Positions 53,805 to 64,000 of a stretch of DNA of 64,000 nucleotides are shown one piece after another. Positions within the stretch are counted from its first letter, which is position 1, and each line of letters opens with the position of its first letter. Origin of the DNA: Entrophospora sp. SA101 (lineage: Eukaryota > Glomeromycota > Glomeromycetes > Entrophosporales > Entrophosporaceae). Location: contig CAUDNR010002380.1 in NCBI GenBank assembly GCA_958430865.1, positions 5,143-69,142 of the forward strand. The letters are read 5' to 3'. Both the position numbers and the translations under genes were made by a program. The notes below the pieces were generated by a model. The model worked only from the letters and a program-made list of their open reading frames with translations. It was not told where the DNA came from and did not search any database.

Positions 53805-54720
53805 TTTTATATATATTTATTTCTATGAAGGTTTAAAGATGAAAAGATTATAAAATATTTTATCTATAAAGTGTAAGATGAGGAGAAAAATCGAAAAGAA
53901 AAAAAAGAAAATAATTAGTGTTGAATTACAAACATTTGCAATTTGACTGTAATGGAACTTACACAGTTTTGGTTGGATCTCCTCTTAATAAATAACTGCT
54001 TATAAATAATTAAAAAAAAAGAATTATATAAAAAAGCGTGTATATATAATATAAAAGTTTTTCTTGTACGTAAAAAAAGAAAAAAAGCACTTTATATTTA
54101 AATTTATATTTTAATTTATATTTATGTAACAAAAAGAGAAATTATTATTTTTTTAGTTTTATTTTTTGCTGTTATTTTTTTTTCTAAATAATGTATATAT
54201 ATAAAAAGTTTTCAAGTTTCCGCCTTCGAACTCCCGCGAAGTACAGGGGAAGTATAAAGTGTATATTGAGTGGTAGAGAGTAGCAAAAATTAAATTAAGG
54301 GGAAAGCTGGATAAAATAGGAGAGACGCTCAGCACAAAAAAAATATATTAGTAAACAAAATTTAATGATAAGCAGATTTTATTATACCAATTCATATTAT
54401 TGTAATAATTAATTGTGTAAATAATAAATAATAATAAATAATAGAATAAATTATAATATTGTAAAAAGTATTTGCCATGATGTTTCACATAATATATGGC
54501 CAATTAGATGACAAAGTAAAGAAGTTGAACCAACTTTGGACGTTTCGAGTAACAATCAGTGGCAAATTTTCATAATAACAAATCATGATGATGACGAAAA
54601 ATCAAAAACCGAAATATCCTCCTTCATCTACCAAATGAAGCTATTGTTCCCTGCGCCTGATTTTTTTAAAGAATATTTAAATTTCTTAATTCTTTAAAAA
54701 AAAAAAAAAAGAAAAAAGTT
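53805..54720. other. Upstream region of kinesin-1
   Basis: Promoter/leader region of kinesin-1: AT-rich, with a GC-richer patch at 54220-54260 (cgccttcgaactcccgcgaa). No gene is seen. Confidence 0.5.
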
Positions 54721-54723
54721 TTT

Positions 54724-55116
54724 TTGGTAGATTTTTTTAAAAAAAGATTCCTAGCGAAAATTTTTTTTCTTTTTCTCACTTTATTTTATCCATTGTTGGT
54801 TGAATATTGCATAAATTTAACAATAATTTATATTCTTTTAATGACTTCAGTATCTTGTGTGATTGCATGTAATTTATATTCTAATCAGGTAATGAATTGC
54901 ATATCATACAATCAAAATATTTGTGTTTCCATTAATATCAAGGTCCATTGTACTTTCCGTTATAATTATATATATGGGGCATGCTGCAAACAAACTCAAC
55001 AAAAAGTGAACATTTGTACTACAAAGGATTTCAGGGTTCAACATTGTTTTAACATCACTATTTTATTACTAACAATGTCCTTTCTATTGTCTTTGTTTTC
55101 TTTGAGTGGTATATAG
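54724..55116 (+). CDS. Possible small Cys-rich secreted or membrane protein
   Basis: A 130-codon frame opens at a TTG. The first ATG inside it gives MTSVSCVIACNLYSNQ. The region before that ATG encodes a strongly hydrophobic stretch (IFFLFLTLFYPLLVEYC). The middle has many cysteines (NCISYNQNICVS, KVHCTFRYN, GACCKQTQQKVNICTT, VQHC). The end is a hydrophobic tail (ILLLTMSFLLSLFSLSGI) as in GPI-anchored proteins. If real, the true start may lie in an upstream exon, or the ATG may be mis-assigned. No family is recognised. Confidence 0.35.
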   Translation: MVDFFKKRFLAKIFFLFLTLFYPLLVEYCINLTIIYILLMTSVSCVIACNLYSNQVMNCISYNQNICVSINIKVHCTFRYNYIYGACCKQTQQKVNICTTKDFRVQHCFNITILLLTMSFLLSLFSLSGI

Positions 55117-55184
55117 TATTGTAGTATTACTCTTATTATAAAAATATAAAGATGGAACTAATTTACATCAGATCTACTACAAAA

Positions 55185-55325
55185 CTAAGGTTGCTTGCCG
55201 AAACTGTCAAAACTCTGTCAAACAATTGGTATATACCTTGTCAAAACTCTGAAGATTGACAAAACCCCCAAATGGGAAAACTCTAATAAACAATTAATGT
55301 GTAACATGTCGAAACTCTGTCGATT
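55185..55325. repeat. Four diverged ~36-bp tandem units (GTCAAAACTCTG)
   Basis: The core gtcaaaactctg or a close variant occurs about four times (near 55205, 55240, 55275 and 55310), each followed by a similar caaacaattg- or aagattgac-like stretch. An open frame crosses the units on the plus strand. Confidence 0.5.
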
Positions 55326-55509
55326 GATTTCTGGAGGAGTTTCACCCACAACCTTACACAGAACCCAAGACTGCAGTATTATCAGAAGAAAGAGCGAGGT
55401 GAAAAAAATGGCTCCTTATGTTTTTAAATTGGCTGGCATTCAAGCACTTGAAATTTATTCAAGGAAAGGGAAAACTACTTATGAAATTTACCAAGAAGGA
55501 GAAAAATAA
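55326..55509 (+). CDS. Coding-like fragment after the tandem repeat
   Basis: In the frame that crosses the tandem repeat, the last part reads MAPYVFKLAGIQALEIYSRK, then GKTTYEIYQEGEK and a stop. Its composition is like real protein, but there is no assigned start or family. It may be the end of a decayed gene. Confidence 0.25.
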
Positions 55510-55764
55510 TAAACATTAGGAAAAGAAAGCAGAATGAAAGTGAGCTAATTACCAAACAAAAAGAAATCTTTTTTTTTTCTTTTTAGTCCTTCTTAGCCAA
55601 ATAATAAACAACAATAGCTATGATACTGAATAATAAGATTATAAATGCTAATCATAATAATCAACTTACCATCAACTTTTTCTTCTTCTTTCCTGTGTGT
55701 GCTATAATTTCTTCCTAATTTTTAATAAATTGACTTCAGCAAAAGATCCATTAGCAACATCCCA

Positions 55765-56230
55765 AGTTTGACAACACCAGGATTAGATGCTTCAAAAAGA
55801 AAATGTTGATATTTTTGCAGATCATTTAACTTTTTAAAAATAAATTCCCAAAATAGAATTAATATCAAAGTATTTAAAGCCTTTTCCTGCTTCATAGCAT
55901 TGAGTTTAATTCAATCCAGCAATGTTGGCTAGGCCTTTTCACAACATCTACAACATTAAACCAAACCTTAAATTTGGCACAAATTACTAATATTATTTGA
56001 TTTTGTTCAGCATCATTGTTGCAGGCAATCTTAACCTCTATTGAATTTCTTAATTCCATCCATCAAAGATCATATTAAATGTGCCATTGGGACATTTTCC
56101 TATAATTTTATCTTTAATAAGAACATAATTAGTTTGTTTCCTTACTGTTTCATCTTGAATACCAAATAAATGAACTTGGTACATCGACTAAAATAATAAA
56201 TCTTTTAAGTAATTCTTCTTCCTAATGAGC
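55765..56230 (-). pseudogene. Decayed member of the dispersed gene family (copy 3)
   Basis: The nucleotide order matches 10420-10910: ttgacaacaccagg, ttagatgcttcaaaaa, aaatgttgat, cattgagttta and gaacataattag. Minus-strand frames read KLNAMKQEKALNTLILILFW with EFIFKKLNDLQKYQHFLFEA and SNPGVVK near 55900-55770, and pieces of the NYVLDEDEIIG block upstream. Frameshifts and stops break it. Confidence 0.6.
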
Positions 56231-58151
56231 ATTACAAACACATCAATAAAAATTATTTTCTCTACACGTCTTAAATTTTTTTTGGAGCATTCATTAATAA
56301 ACATTGGTATGGTTTTGAGAATGTGTTTTTTACAAATAGCCTAAATATTGTGTATAAATGCAAGGCTTGTCAGGTCTTTTACACTATGGGTAATTCTTTT
56401 ATCAATTTGTATAATCATTAATTTTAAATAATTATAAGAAATTTCAACACAACTATTGAAGATCCTCCTCTCATATGGAAACTGTACGTGCTTGGACAAT
56501 TTAATAGGATGGAAACTTGTAGATGCTGAAATATATTTTAATCATTTTCTTCTTCGTGTACATAAGGCAATCTGACCTGCACCCCCGAGGATGTTTAAAT
56601 TCGGGGGGGGAGTCGCGTGGCTCTGGAATTTTATGAAGACTGTAGACGTATAAGGGGAGGAGGTCTCACCTGTGGAAAAAAAATCCATAGATATATATGA
56701 TTTTGATGGAGGAAATTTAACACCTATGATCAGAGACATGGATATTATCCTACACCTATAGATCAAACCCAACATCACCATATGTTGACAATAACCCACA
56801 CGTAATATTAAGTGTAGGTGGGATCAACAACAACAATTACATATAATCAATATGATATTTATTCATTTTACTTTTTTGGGAATAGCTACTTGTGATTAAG
56901 GAAAAATAATTTTTTGAAGCTGTTTATTTATTAATTATCATGAATATTCTAATAAACATATACAATAGTGGTGACAAAAGTCTTCATGTTCAAGGAAAGG
57001 ATTAAATAACAAATGACAAGCAATTTTATTTGTTTTGATTCAACCAAGAGAAAAAAATACATGATGATTTTAATGATATAAATATTAAATATTAAATATT
57101 AAATATAAGATAAAAACCATTAGAGCAATTGCATGGGAAGGAGGCCATTATTGAGTGTTATCTATTCTTTGGCCAACCCTGATGTAAATCTATTCTATAA
57201 TATTATTACTATTGCTAATATTAGTATCTTCTTCATCTTCTATATCCTCCTCCTCCTCCTCCTCCATTGATTTTCCTTCTGTATTGATGGAAGTTTTTTG
57301 CAATGAAGGCAGCAATTTTCTCCACCACATAATTCGTGGATTTCCATTTCACCAAAAGAAAAAAATATACAACTTTTAAATTTCAAATATTTTGGTTGGT
57401 ATCATAGGGCAGATTTTTACAGGTTTGATAGTATAGTAATAAGATAAGAATAGATAGATAGTCCAATTAACAATCCACAAAAAATTCACTTATGAAGAAG
57501 GTAAAGATTCAGTTTTTTTAATTTTTTGATAGAGTTTTGATTAGAATTGTAAAGTAGCAAGCCTTTTTAATATTGTTGATAAAATTTTATTTCAATTTTA
57601 AAATTTGATGATGTTTAAAAAAAAGTTCTTGAAGTGTTAAGCGTGAAGGAATTTTCTTGAGATCCTTCCCTCCCTATGACATAAATGTTCATATTAAAAA
57701 AAAAAAATCAAATTGTATTTATGAAGGGTCACGTGGTGTAAAATTTATAAAGAAGTCACGGGAATATTTTAGTCATGTGGGCCGAAATAAATTATATCTG
57801 AATTAAATTTTTGTCTCAAATAGAATTCATAGATTTTTTTTTAAAAAAAAAGTTATTAGGAAGTTATCAATTAAGAACATTCCTATTGTATCTCATTGTG
57901 GAAAGCATTCCTTGCTTGGAAACCACGATACTCGTTTTTATTTTTAAAATTGGAGTTTTATACAATATTATATTAGCAGTTGATTGAGATTTTTTTTTCT
58001 TATCCATTTCAATTAATACTTTTTTTTGTAGAGACTTGCCTTTAATGTTTAGCTGATTAATGATGGTCCATGGACCGTTTTAAATTGACATGATTTATTT
58101 TATTGCAAAAAAAAATCTAGACTATACAACAATTATGATGGCTCATAGCTA
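56231..58151. other. Intergenic, with a G-rich hairpin and acidic coding trace
   Basis: At 56580-56625 a GC-rich patch contains cacccccgagg and a run of eight G (attcgggggggg) that can pair. At 57150-57340 the minus strand can be read as LPSLQKTSINTEGKSMEEEE followed by an acidic stretch and NISNSNNIIE before a stop. This resembles the end of a protein, but no upstream exon is found. The rest is AT-rich. Confidence 0.4.
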
Positions 58152-59801
58152 TTATGGCCAATATTTTGATTTTATTGATATTGAAAGTATTATTAAAGTG
58201 AATGTAAGTATTAAGTTAGGTTTAATTATCATGGAATCTGATTTCGTATTATTAGCGTTATCAGTGTTTGTTGCTGCTGTTGATCCAGGTTGAATAGAAT
58301 TATCGGTTGAATTTAAGGAATTACTAGTAATGTCTATGGTCGGCTTGTATGGATTTGGATGATTTGGTGTTGTGTATCTGTTATAAATAAGAAAATTATT
58401 AAATAAAAATCATATATACATTATAAAATAAAGGTACATATAAAGCTATGCGCAAAAAATTACCCCAAGGTTTCCAAGAGAAGTATTAATTTAGGACTAA
58501 TCGCTAATCTGAGATCGTTTTGATCGGTTTTGTTAGCACTGCGGATTGTAATCAATGTATTTAAATCTGTTCCACGATCTGCTAAAAACTTCATAAGAAA
58601 ATCACTTGTGTTGTTGTATGTTTTATAATCCACGTGACTAACACTTGAACCAGGTTGGAAAGGTGTCAAAGAGGTCTCCAACACTATTGAATCGTCAGCT
58701 TTATTCGTATCATGTGGTAAAAATCCTAGACTGTTTGGAGTTGTTGATAATGTTAACATATTTTGTGCTAATTTGTAGTTTGGTGATGAAGTGAATGCAT
58801 TCACAAAATCATCTTGATTTTTAAATGGTAAACCGGTATTTATTGGAATTGGTTTACCGGAAAATTTATTTAATTGATCGGTTGATGCCGAGATTCGAGT
58901 TCCTTTTGGTATGTTTATCATATATTTATCAAATGCCGATTCTATAAATCCAAGAAAAACCAGTGGCGCATTTGGATCTGTTCCACTCAACGATGCCTGA
59001 GGAGTCATTCCATCTGAGAAATCGTTTAGCCAATTTGACGAAAATCCTAATCCGTGAACCATTTCGTGCAACACTACATACAAGAAATCTTGTTGGTCGG
59101 GGGTTATTGGAGGATCACCTTGAAACCAATATTTTGACCCGACAGAATTAAACATTGCAAATATATCAAATGGACCAAATCCTGGATGTTTTGGAAATTG
59201 AAATTGTTTGACTAGTGCTTGTGGATATAGTCTTACAAATCCATCATCATCTTGTAAAAATATTGTACGTGCTGGCGATGCCCCTCCTACAATAAAACGG
59301 ATATATTATTATTTTGTTAGAGAGAGAGAGAGAGGAGGGAGAAAGAGACAACAATTCAAAAAATAATCTTTTGAAAAATAAAATTTTACCCAAAGTAACA
59401 AAGCCGGATTGTGTAGTGCAATCAACAACATTTTGTGCACAAAAATCTGTGAATGTAGCATTTACAGTTACAACCGTATTCAAAATCAAGCTCGAGGAAA
59501 TGATTTCACCAGCTGTCATGAAAGCAGTCTTAACCTTATTACATAAAACAGCATCGCTTACACCGCAACTGAATGTAACATCGAACATATTTTTGCTATT
59601 CCCAATATTTGGACCACTTGTTGTTGACAATTTATCTTGAACTTTCTCTTCGACCATGGGGCAATCATTCCACACTCTCTCGCGTGTTAAAGGATTAGGA
59701 TGTTCGTAACATTGTGAATGTGTGTTTAATATTAATTGAGAAATTATTAATATTAAAAACAAATAAAGTTTTATCGATGATAAATTTTTTGTTGTTATCA
59801 T
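58152..59801 (-). CDS. Secreted HExxH zinc metallopeptidase, probably GPI-anchored
   Basis: Three exons join in frame: 59801-59390, 59286-58464 and 58377-58152 (486 aa). Residues 1-29 form a signal peptide (YLFLILIISQLILNTHSQ). The mature region has conserved-looking Cys residues (FSCGVSDAVLCNKV, DFCAQNVVDCTTQ). The zinc site is VVLHEMVHGLGFSSNW at about residues 208-223, with His211, Glu212 and His215. The HExxHxxG pattern is metzincin-like, but the third His expected three residues after the Gly is absent, so the third ligand is unknown. The last exon is Pro/Asn/Ser/Thr-rich and ends in a hydrophobic helix (LILTFTLIILSISI), typical of a GPI signal or membrane anchor. It likely acts at the cell surface or wall. 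The substrate is unknown. The gene stands alone. Confidence 0.85.
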
Positions 59802-62305
59802 TTTTATAAATTTAAAATTTATATGATTTATGATAAATATTTATTCTATATATAATGTGCTTTTATGTTCTTGGCTTTATTTAAATGGAGTGGTTAATCC
59901 AAAAAGAACCAGCTTTTTTAATTAATAGCGAATGTATTATCAACCAGGATAATATACAAGTCTTTTTATTTTTACTGTCTAAGGAATAATTTTTTTATTA
60001 CAAAAAGATAAGTTGGTATTTAAAGGAAATCATAAGAATAAAAATGCAGTTTCAAATTTAAAAATAAAATGTATTAGTCTAAAATAATTAATTGTCCAAA
60101 TAGGGATCTTATTAAATATTACGTTTCATGTCATTCAACAATCCTTGGCATTATCAAAATTCTCTTTTCATTAATAAAATTTCTCAAAGATAAATCTAAT
60201 GAATTTTTCCTAACGAAATTAGTAAACTTGTGCAAGGAGGAATCTTGGCTAAATTCTTGGCAATTTATGTTTCCCCAGATTTTTCTAAAACATGTGGTTT
60301 TAAAAAATTGTTATTATTATTATTATTATTATTATTAATACATGCTAATTACACAGGCGGATCAATGAATAGTTAGTTCTCTCGCTCACTATTCGTAAAA
60401 AAATCTAACAATATAAGATTACGAAGACGAGTCCTTCTTAATTTCTTAATGAATATACCATTATTACGAAAATGGGGATCAACAGATCCTCTTGAAATTT
60501 TATTCAAAGAAATAAATATTTTTTTAAAATAACTTGTAATCGATCGATCAAATACGAGGCTGAATTTCACACAACGTGTATATACTGTATATGGATGTAA
60601 CTTATTATTGTTCTATGTAATTTTTTTATTTATTCATGTCATCACGAAATTTCAGCGTGTCTGTCTCCCTTGTGCTCGCTTGTGTCCTACCGAATTATTA
60701 TATAAATCAATGAGTTAAACGATGAGGATTATTTTCATATTAAAAGAGAACTAAATCAGAGAAATTTCATATTAATATGTGCCAAAGAAAATTTCGGCTA
60801 CAAAACTTATAAAAACATATATAAAACTGATTGAGATTTTTATGGAATCCGGATTTACTAACTAATGAGACCGCATTAATATCCTTCTTAAATGACGAAA
60901 TGCAAGATGAGCTCATGGGACAGAAACAGTGTCCTTGTGATTTTGTAAACCTGTTAATGAAATTGACCAAATACATAAAAACATGACTAAAAATTATCCT
61001 TGAGATGGATAATTATAATTAATATCGATGTTAGAAATATATAGCATAAAGTATGCATATTTTGATTCGAATGATAATGGGAAAATGTTAAATGAAAATA
61101 AGTTACGAGATAAATATCGAGCAAAATCAAATGATGCTGGAAATTTCGTCCGACTATCCATAATTTCGTTTATTCGATTGTAAAAACTTTGTATTAATAT
61201 TAATTTTCAATTCTATTATTGTATTGTATTTATTTTTGGTAATATAAATGATTATTAATATGACAAATTTTCCTATTTAGTGACAGTTTTTTGTCTTGAA
61301 TGAAGATTATTTCAGAGAACCATTATCAGAGTGCCGCTTGGCATCAATCATATATTACCAATTTTCGCAAATTTTGTTAGAAACAAGAATTATCCAGTTC
61401 GATGCAAATGAACAGGTTTTAAATTTTAGGTTTTTGTTATATTATTATAAATCGTTTATTTCCTTGGAAGATAACATTTTGCAAACAAGGAGATGGACAA
61501 GACAATCCATTATTGCTACGCAAGTACAATGTTCACCAAAAATATTTCATGGGCATACCTAACCTATTAGTAAAATCAGTGTAGATGCGATTCGGGTCTG
61601 TTTGAAATTACGAGATCTGCATCACAAATCATGACCTGGTTATATCAAAAAGCAAGCGCCGAGATAGTTGCAAGTCGTGGAAATCAAAAAAAAATTTATA
61701 TTGGTATAGGTACATAAAATATAGGTAGCAGTGTTTTGGTTAATGAGAGGATTGCCGGTGAACCAGAGCATACAAAAAAATTTTGCTTCATTTTCTGGTA
61801 TCATGCCAGAGAAACTACACAAGAAGACATGTAAGGCTAGGGATATTACAAATTTTTCAAAGATATAAGAATAAATGAAATTAATATGTTTTATCAAATC
61901 GTAGTGTAGATTATACATTATAATTTTGAATGGTCGAAATACTTTTGGATAGTAATAGTCAAAGTGATCGATAATTTTAAATGTCGTTGTGGATCATTTT
62001 CATTAATATTAACATTAACAGTTAGGTCAAAAGGAGACAGTCAAACTAGAGTTGCCTTCCGAAACTATGAATTTAGAATTATTCGAAATTTAGGAGTTTT
62101 GAATGGTTTAATGTTTCTAAAAAAAATTCGTGTTACATATAAAATTCGTTGAAACCGCAATTAATAGTATCTTATTATTAGAATTTGGTGTTATAAATAG
62201 TAATAGGCTAACTGTAATAGTAACCCGTTATTATTATTAAATATTATTATTATTATTAAATATTAATATTAACATTAATATTATTAATATTAATACTGTA
62301 ATATT
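59802..62305. other. Intergenic with scattered decayed frames
   Basis: No complete gene. Fragments such as LSECRLASIIYYQFSQILLE (61320-61380, plus) and SASQIMTWLYQKASAEIVAS (61617-61675, plus) look like old coding sequence, interrupted by stops. Frames at 60373-60570 and 60767-60976 (minus) have no motif. An (ATT)n tract lies at 60312-60337. Confidence 0.45.
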
Positions 62306-62418
62306 CAGGGTTGGCAAATTGACTGGTCCATTGTCATTAATAAAATACTAAATATGGTTAAAGTGTTACATTAATGGACCCAATGGACTACCAATAGACC
62401 ATCAATGGTCCAACCCCG
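62306..62418. mobile_element. hAT-like MITE, 113 bp
   Basis: The termini are cagggttgg at the 5' end and ccaaccccg at the 3' end (8 of 9 complementary). Flanking octamers gtaatatt and gtagtatt match at 7 of 8 positions, as expected for a hAT 8-bp target duplication. Subterminal ggtccattg-type words occur on both sides. CAGGGTTGG is a well-known kind of hAT terminus. Non-coding. Confidence 0.75.
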
Positions 62419-62982
62419 GTAGTATTAATATCAACATTACGAGAATTAACCCGTTACAACCCGGTAATCCATTAATTAATTAACATTAATATTCACAAAT
62501 TTGCAGTAAAAATTGAAAAAAATTCCCGACCTTTTGTTCTTGTTAACTGAACCAGCTAATGTGGAGGTGTGAGATTTCTTTTGATTGATTAATTTAATTT
62601 TCGCGTACGTGAATTGTCATATTAATATTAATATAGTGCAGGACATCTATAACGGTCAATGATTATCATATGACTTTAAAAGCTCATAACTCCTTATTAA
62701 AAAAGAAAAAGAAAAAAGTAAACTGATAAAATTAAAGCTAAAGACCTAAGCTACATTTCCATCGGTTTTTGCTTTTTTCATTTTATTAAATAAGTTTTGA
62801 GTTATAAGTTTCAAAGTTAGGCCATTTTATATATGTCTTTATGTAATTGTAAATTTCGGAATGATCTTCCCTTATGATTTCCTAAAAGGTTTATGATCGG
62901 CATAAAAATTTTCCAATAAAAGAAACCTGATTACTTAATCTTCTAAAATTTTAAATTTCGGCCCATATGTTTTTTGTTGGAC

Positions 62983-63007
62983 GTGAATATCTTACCTATA
63001 AAAGAAA
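62983..63007. repeat. Half copy of the hairpin element
   Basis: gtgaatatcttacctataaa followed by agaaa matches one arm and the adjoining loop of the hairpin elements at 15495 and 23962. The matching second arm is missing. Confidence 0.55.
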
Positions 63008-63129
63008 GTATATTACTTGAAGAGTTCACTTAGTTGCACCGTGACATATTCAGGGTGGGGTAGGTATTTACGTCAATTTGGTTACTCAAAGATGTTAGAT
63101 TGCCAAAAAATTTTTTTTTAAAAATATAT

Positions 63130-63251
63130 ATACTTTAAAAAAAAAAGGTAATGTTTATGTTTACGTACTATTATTACATTCATTTGATCAATCTATCCAT
63201 TCATCCATTGATTATTATAATGAAATTATTTTTAATCTAGCGCGCTAAAAA
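63130..63251 (+). promoter_or_regulatory. Probable leader with 5' UTR intron of eL41
   Basis: A candidate donor (aaaag|gtaatg, about 63150) and an acceptor (tttaatctag|CGCGC, ending at 63240) bracket an AT-rich stretch before the start codon. A leader intron is common in ribosomal protein genes. No reading frame is involved, so this is inference from splice signals only. Confidence 0.4.
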
Positions 63252-63441
63252 ATGAGAGCAAAGTGGAAGAAAAAGAGAACTAGACGTCTTAAACGTAAAA
63301 GAAGAAAAATGAGAGCTCGTTCTAAAGTATTTATATCAATCTACTTGTTCAATTAATTATCTTGTATTATTTTATTAATTATTTATTAATTAATTATCTT
63401 TTTCTTTTTCTTTTCTCATGCAATTAAAAATTTTATAGTAA
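63252..63441 (+). CDS. RPL41: Large-subunit ribosomal protein eL41
   Basis: Exon 63252-63326 encodes the complete 25-residue protein: MRAKWKKKRTRRLKRKRRKM followed by RARSK. This is the near-invariant sequence of eL41, the smallest eukaryotic ribosomal protein, which sits at the subunit interface. After the last Lys codon the sequence continues |gtattt and no stop. A 112-nt intron (63327-63438) ends ttttatag and is followed directly by TAA (63439-63441). The intron therefore lies exactly between the last sense codon and the stop. If retained, translation would add nine residues (VFISIYLFN). Recognition by sequence is unambiguous despite the size. Confidence 0.92.
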
Positions 63442-64000
63442 AATGTTATTACCATTTCTTAAAAGTGGTTTTATCATATCAGAAATTTTTTTTAATCACA
63501 ATTTTATATTTTCAAATAAATTTTTATTTTTCTAAGTTATAATACGGACTTTGTCTTATTAATGAGAATACAGTTTTCAAAAAGCATTTTGGAATTTAAT
63601 GTTGTTTCCAGATATTTAATGTAATCACCATTCATTAATTTCTAACAATTCTAATGATTCATCAGAACCCGCCACCATTAATTTATCTCCTTTTTGTCAT
63701 CAAAGAGAAACCTGATGTGATGGTTTGACACCCATCTCTTCCATTACAAAATCTTCTGTCTTTACCTTTCATCCCTTTTTTTATTGGTACTTGGTTGTAA
63801 TTGTGGCTTTCATTGTTCTTTCGTATTTGTTTTACTTGTAGTCGTTTTCGGTTAACTTCATTTATGTTATCCCTTACTTTTCTTTTGATCATTATTATTA
63901 ATTATAGTAGATCCAGAATATATTTTTTTAAGTGATCAATGGTTTTTTCCCATCAAATACTCAATATCATTATTAGGCAACATGTTTTGAAAAGCCTTTT
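63442..64000. other. Downstream of eL41, with one small unassigned frame
   Basis: The first part is the likely eL41 3' UTR. On the minus strand at 63683-63892 an ATG frame of 69 codons begins MIKRKVRDNINEVNRKRLQV and is strongly basic. A possible donor (atgaaag|gtaaag) lies inside it. No family is recognised and the window ends soon after, so I do not call it a gene. Confidence 0.4.

Noticed and set aside
61964..62152. 62-codon plus-strand frame
   Set aside because: No motif, no splice context and no similarity to anything else in the window.

Overview
The window is eukaryotic and almost certainly fungal. It is very AT-rich, full of (ATT)n/(GTT)n microsatellites, and its genes are cut by many short introns of about 70-120 nt with GT..AG ends. 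Signal-peptide kelch proteins, LRR-type relics and many decayed dispersed repeats, together with this base composition, suggest an early-diverging fungus such as a Glomeromycotina (Rhizophagus-like) species. That placement is inference. I see no bacterial operons, CRISPR arrays, rRNA genes or convincing tRNA genes.

Layout. 1-4650: repeat-rich, no solid gene. 4650-9060: a minus-strand kelch-repeat membrane protein gene (6248-8075) between two direct copies of a ~0.9 kb repeat. 9541-9717: a hAT-type MITE. 10420-11060: a decayed gene relic. 11354-14098: a nine-exon SelO pseudokinase gene (minus) ending in Gln-Cys-Ser-Cys-Ser-Ser. 18700-21966: a nine-exon mitochondrial-type PPR protein gene (minus). 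21967-32900: about 11 kb without a convincing gene. 32901-38853: a kinesin-4-like motor gene (plus). 38854-46537: a decayed zone with LRR and other pseudogenes between two diverged copies of a ~350 bp repeat. 46538-48159: a cold-shock-domain protein with an Asn/His-rich tail (minus). 49189-53804: kinesin-1 heavy chain with 19 exons (minus). 54700-56800: small ORFs, tandem repeats and another relic copy. 58152-59801: a secreted, probably GPI-anchored HExxH metallopeptidase (minus). 62306-62418: a second hAT-type MITE. 63252-63441: ribosomal protein eL41 (plus).

I joined exons by hand, using reading phase and conservation of the protein families. All internal joins close in frame, giving SelO 667 aa, PPR 747 aa, kinesin-4 1694 aa, CSD 367 aa, metallopeptidase 486 aa and kelch 503 aa. 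Only the last exon of kinesin-1 is uncertain. The genes belong to unrelated pathways: microtubule transport, mitochondrial RNA handling, redox-linked AMPylation, translation and cell surface. They do not form a functional cluster.

The most notable signals are in the splicing. There is an AT-AC (U12-type) intron in the PPR gene, GC-AG introns in SelO, PPR and kinesin-1, a 9-nt microexon in the CSD gene, and an intron directly before the stop codon of eL41. Other signals are a family of ~65-bp hairpin elements, the repeat pair flanking the kelch gene, and a kinesin-4 tail crowded with RRxS motifs. I found no new multi-gene system.
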